Program-made: the position numbers and the translations under genes
Part shown: positions 59,107-59,877 of the stretch, one piece after another
Layout: each line of letters begins with the position of its first letter
Position numbering within the stretch: position 1 is the stretch's first letter
Origin: Pseudarthrobacter naphthalenicus
GTDB lineage: Bacteria; Actinomycetota; Actinomycetes; Actinomycetales; Micrococcaceae
NCBI RefSeq assembly: GCF_029076445.1
Contig: NZ_JARESG010000022.1
Location: forward strand, 1-59,877
Direction of reading: 5' to 3'
DNA: 59,877 nucleotides
Notes under the pieces: generated by a model
What the model was told of the DNA's origin: nothing
Databases searched by the model: none
Seen by the model: only the letters and a program-made list of their open reading frames with translations

Positions 59107-59260
59107 TTTCTAAGTCGCCGCGAGGGGAACAGCGAGTAGCTGGTTACCGCGGGCGGCCAAACCCCCCACATTCAAGGCCATGATCTGGTTGTTCTTTTAG
59201 GGCGCTGGAAAGTGGCGGGGGGACGGTGTTTTCTGCCGGTGCGGGTCCTGGAAAATGGAT

Positions 59261-59289
59261 TTGCGTCGGGGGTTGAGACCGGGTAAGTT
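59261..59289 (+). promoter_or_regulatory. Candidate rRNA promoter, second
   Basis: TTGCGT (59261-59266) and TAAGTT (59284-59289) are spaced 17 bases, and ATGGATTTGCG (59255-59265) repeats the first promoter. It lies about 65 bases before the conserved leader element. Confidence 0.5.
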
Positions 59290-59350
59290 TGAAAAGTTGC
59301 TCCGGAGCGATCCACGGCTGTTTAGTGCTGGTGGTGGTGCCGGGTGTGTC

Positions 59351-59380
59351 TGTTGTTTGAGAACTCAATAGTGTGCCAAG
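59351..59380 (+). promoter_or_regulatory. Conserved actinobacterial rRNA leader element (boxA-like)
   Basis: TGTTGTTTGAGAACTCAATA followed by GTGTG is the leader motif seen before 16S rRNA in mycobacteria and relatives, where it includes the boxA antitermination signal. It supports both the rrn assignment and the actinobacterial origin. Confidence 0.75.
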
Positions 59381-59537
59381 TTTGTTGATACCAATTTATT
59401 GTATTGAATTGGTTGAATTGGCCAGGCCTGTCCACCCCGTGGATTGGGTCTGGTTTTTACAGCTGGTTTCAAATTTTTGCAGCCTTCTTCTTCCGTTATT
59501 TCCGGGGGTGTTGGTTGTTTTCTGTTTTTGTTTTACT

Positions 59538-59877
<340 letters not shown>

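Larger units (their letters stand above)
58922..59537 (+). other. rRNA operon leader, no gene found
   Basis: These 616 bases carry promoter pairs and the conserved processing leader, described separately. A 6-base inverted repeat (CGTACA at 58980-58985, TGTACG at 58993-58998) is also present. Short open frames here (for example around 59144-59368 and 59373-59588) overlap the leader and 16S gene and are not coding. Confidence 0.7.

Overview
The window is high-GC DNA from a member of the Micrococcaceae, most likely Arthrobacter or Pseudarthrobacter. The evidence is the partial 16S rRNA gene at the right end, the conserved actinobacterial rRNA leader before it, GTG starts and strong GC-rich codon bias, and families typical of the group (a DUF222 HNH nuclease, FCD-type GntR regulators, caa3-type CtaG). 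It reads as ordinary chromosome carrying several self-contained accessory cassettes.

Layout. 1-5.4 kb: the 5' part of a DUF222 nuclease gene, an unusual GNAT/AAA+ fusion, a berberine-bridge type flavoenzyme, a universal stress protein and L-lactate dehydrogenase. 5.6-10.6 kb: an asparagine catabolic operon (GntR regulator, asparaginase, aspartate ammonia-lyase, amino acid permease). 10.7-14.3 kb: a GH15 glycosidase, a CE4 deacetylase and a DedA protein. 14.4-16 kb: a hipBA toxin-antitoxin operon with palindromic operators. 16-17.6 kb: a uracil-DNA-glycosylase-like protein, a GIY-YIG-like protein and an S4 RNA-binding protein. 17.7-20.9 kb: a PAP2 - DedA - response regulator - histidine kinase operon with a CTTAAG direct-repeat box in front of it. 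CtaG follows.

21.9-30.1 kb holds the most coherent accessory system. A GntR regulator and two divergent operons share TGACTGTTAACA-type operators. One operon encodes an MHS-family transporter and a transketolase split into two subunits. The other encodes a TIM-barrel sugar isomerase, a short-chain dehydrogenase, a DhaK-DhaL kinase and an RpiB-type isomerase. The set fits uptake of a four-carbon polyol or ketose, oxidation, phosphorylation, isomerisation to erythrose 4-phosphate, and clearance by a dedicated transketolase. Three oxidoreductase genes converge on it.

33.4-38.3 kb: two related small membrane proteins, a YchJ-like protein, a four-helix membrane protein and a long acyl-CoA dehydrogenase. 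38.6-44.3 kb: a Wadjet/MksBEF-like condensin operon (jetA, jetB, jetC) with no jetD nuclease gene next to it; palindromic repeat elements lie on both sides. 44.4-52.4 kb: a TetR regulator and an MFS exporter with an unusual C-terminal beta-sandwich extension, divergent from a ferric-siderophore uptake operon (binding protein, two permeases, ATPase, siderophore-interacting reductase) with DtxR-type iron boxes. 52.5-57.8 kb: two paralogous SGNH hydrolases around a MarR regulator, then a ferric-reductase-like / FMN-binding / ApbE electron-transfer operon. 58.1-59.9 kb: zinc-independent ribosomal proteins L28, L33 and S14, a perfect hairpin terminator, tandem rRNA promoters and the start of 16S rRNA.

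Many listed open frames in this GC-rich DNA are antisense shadows and were left out. Functions are read from motifs and context only; no database search was possible.
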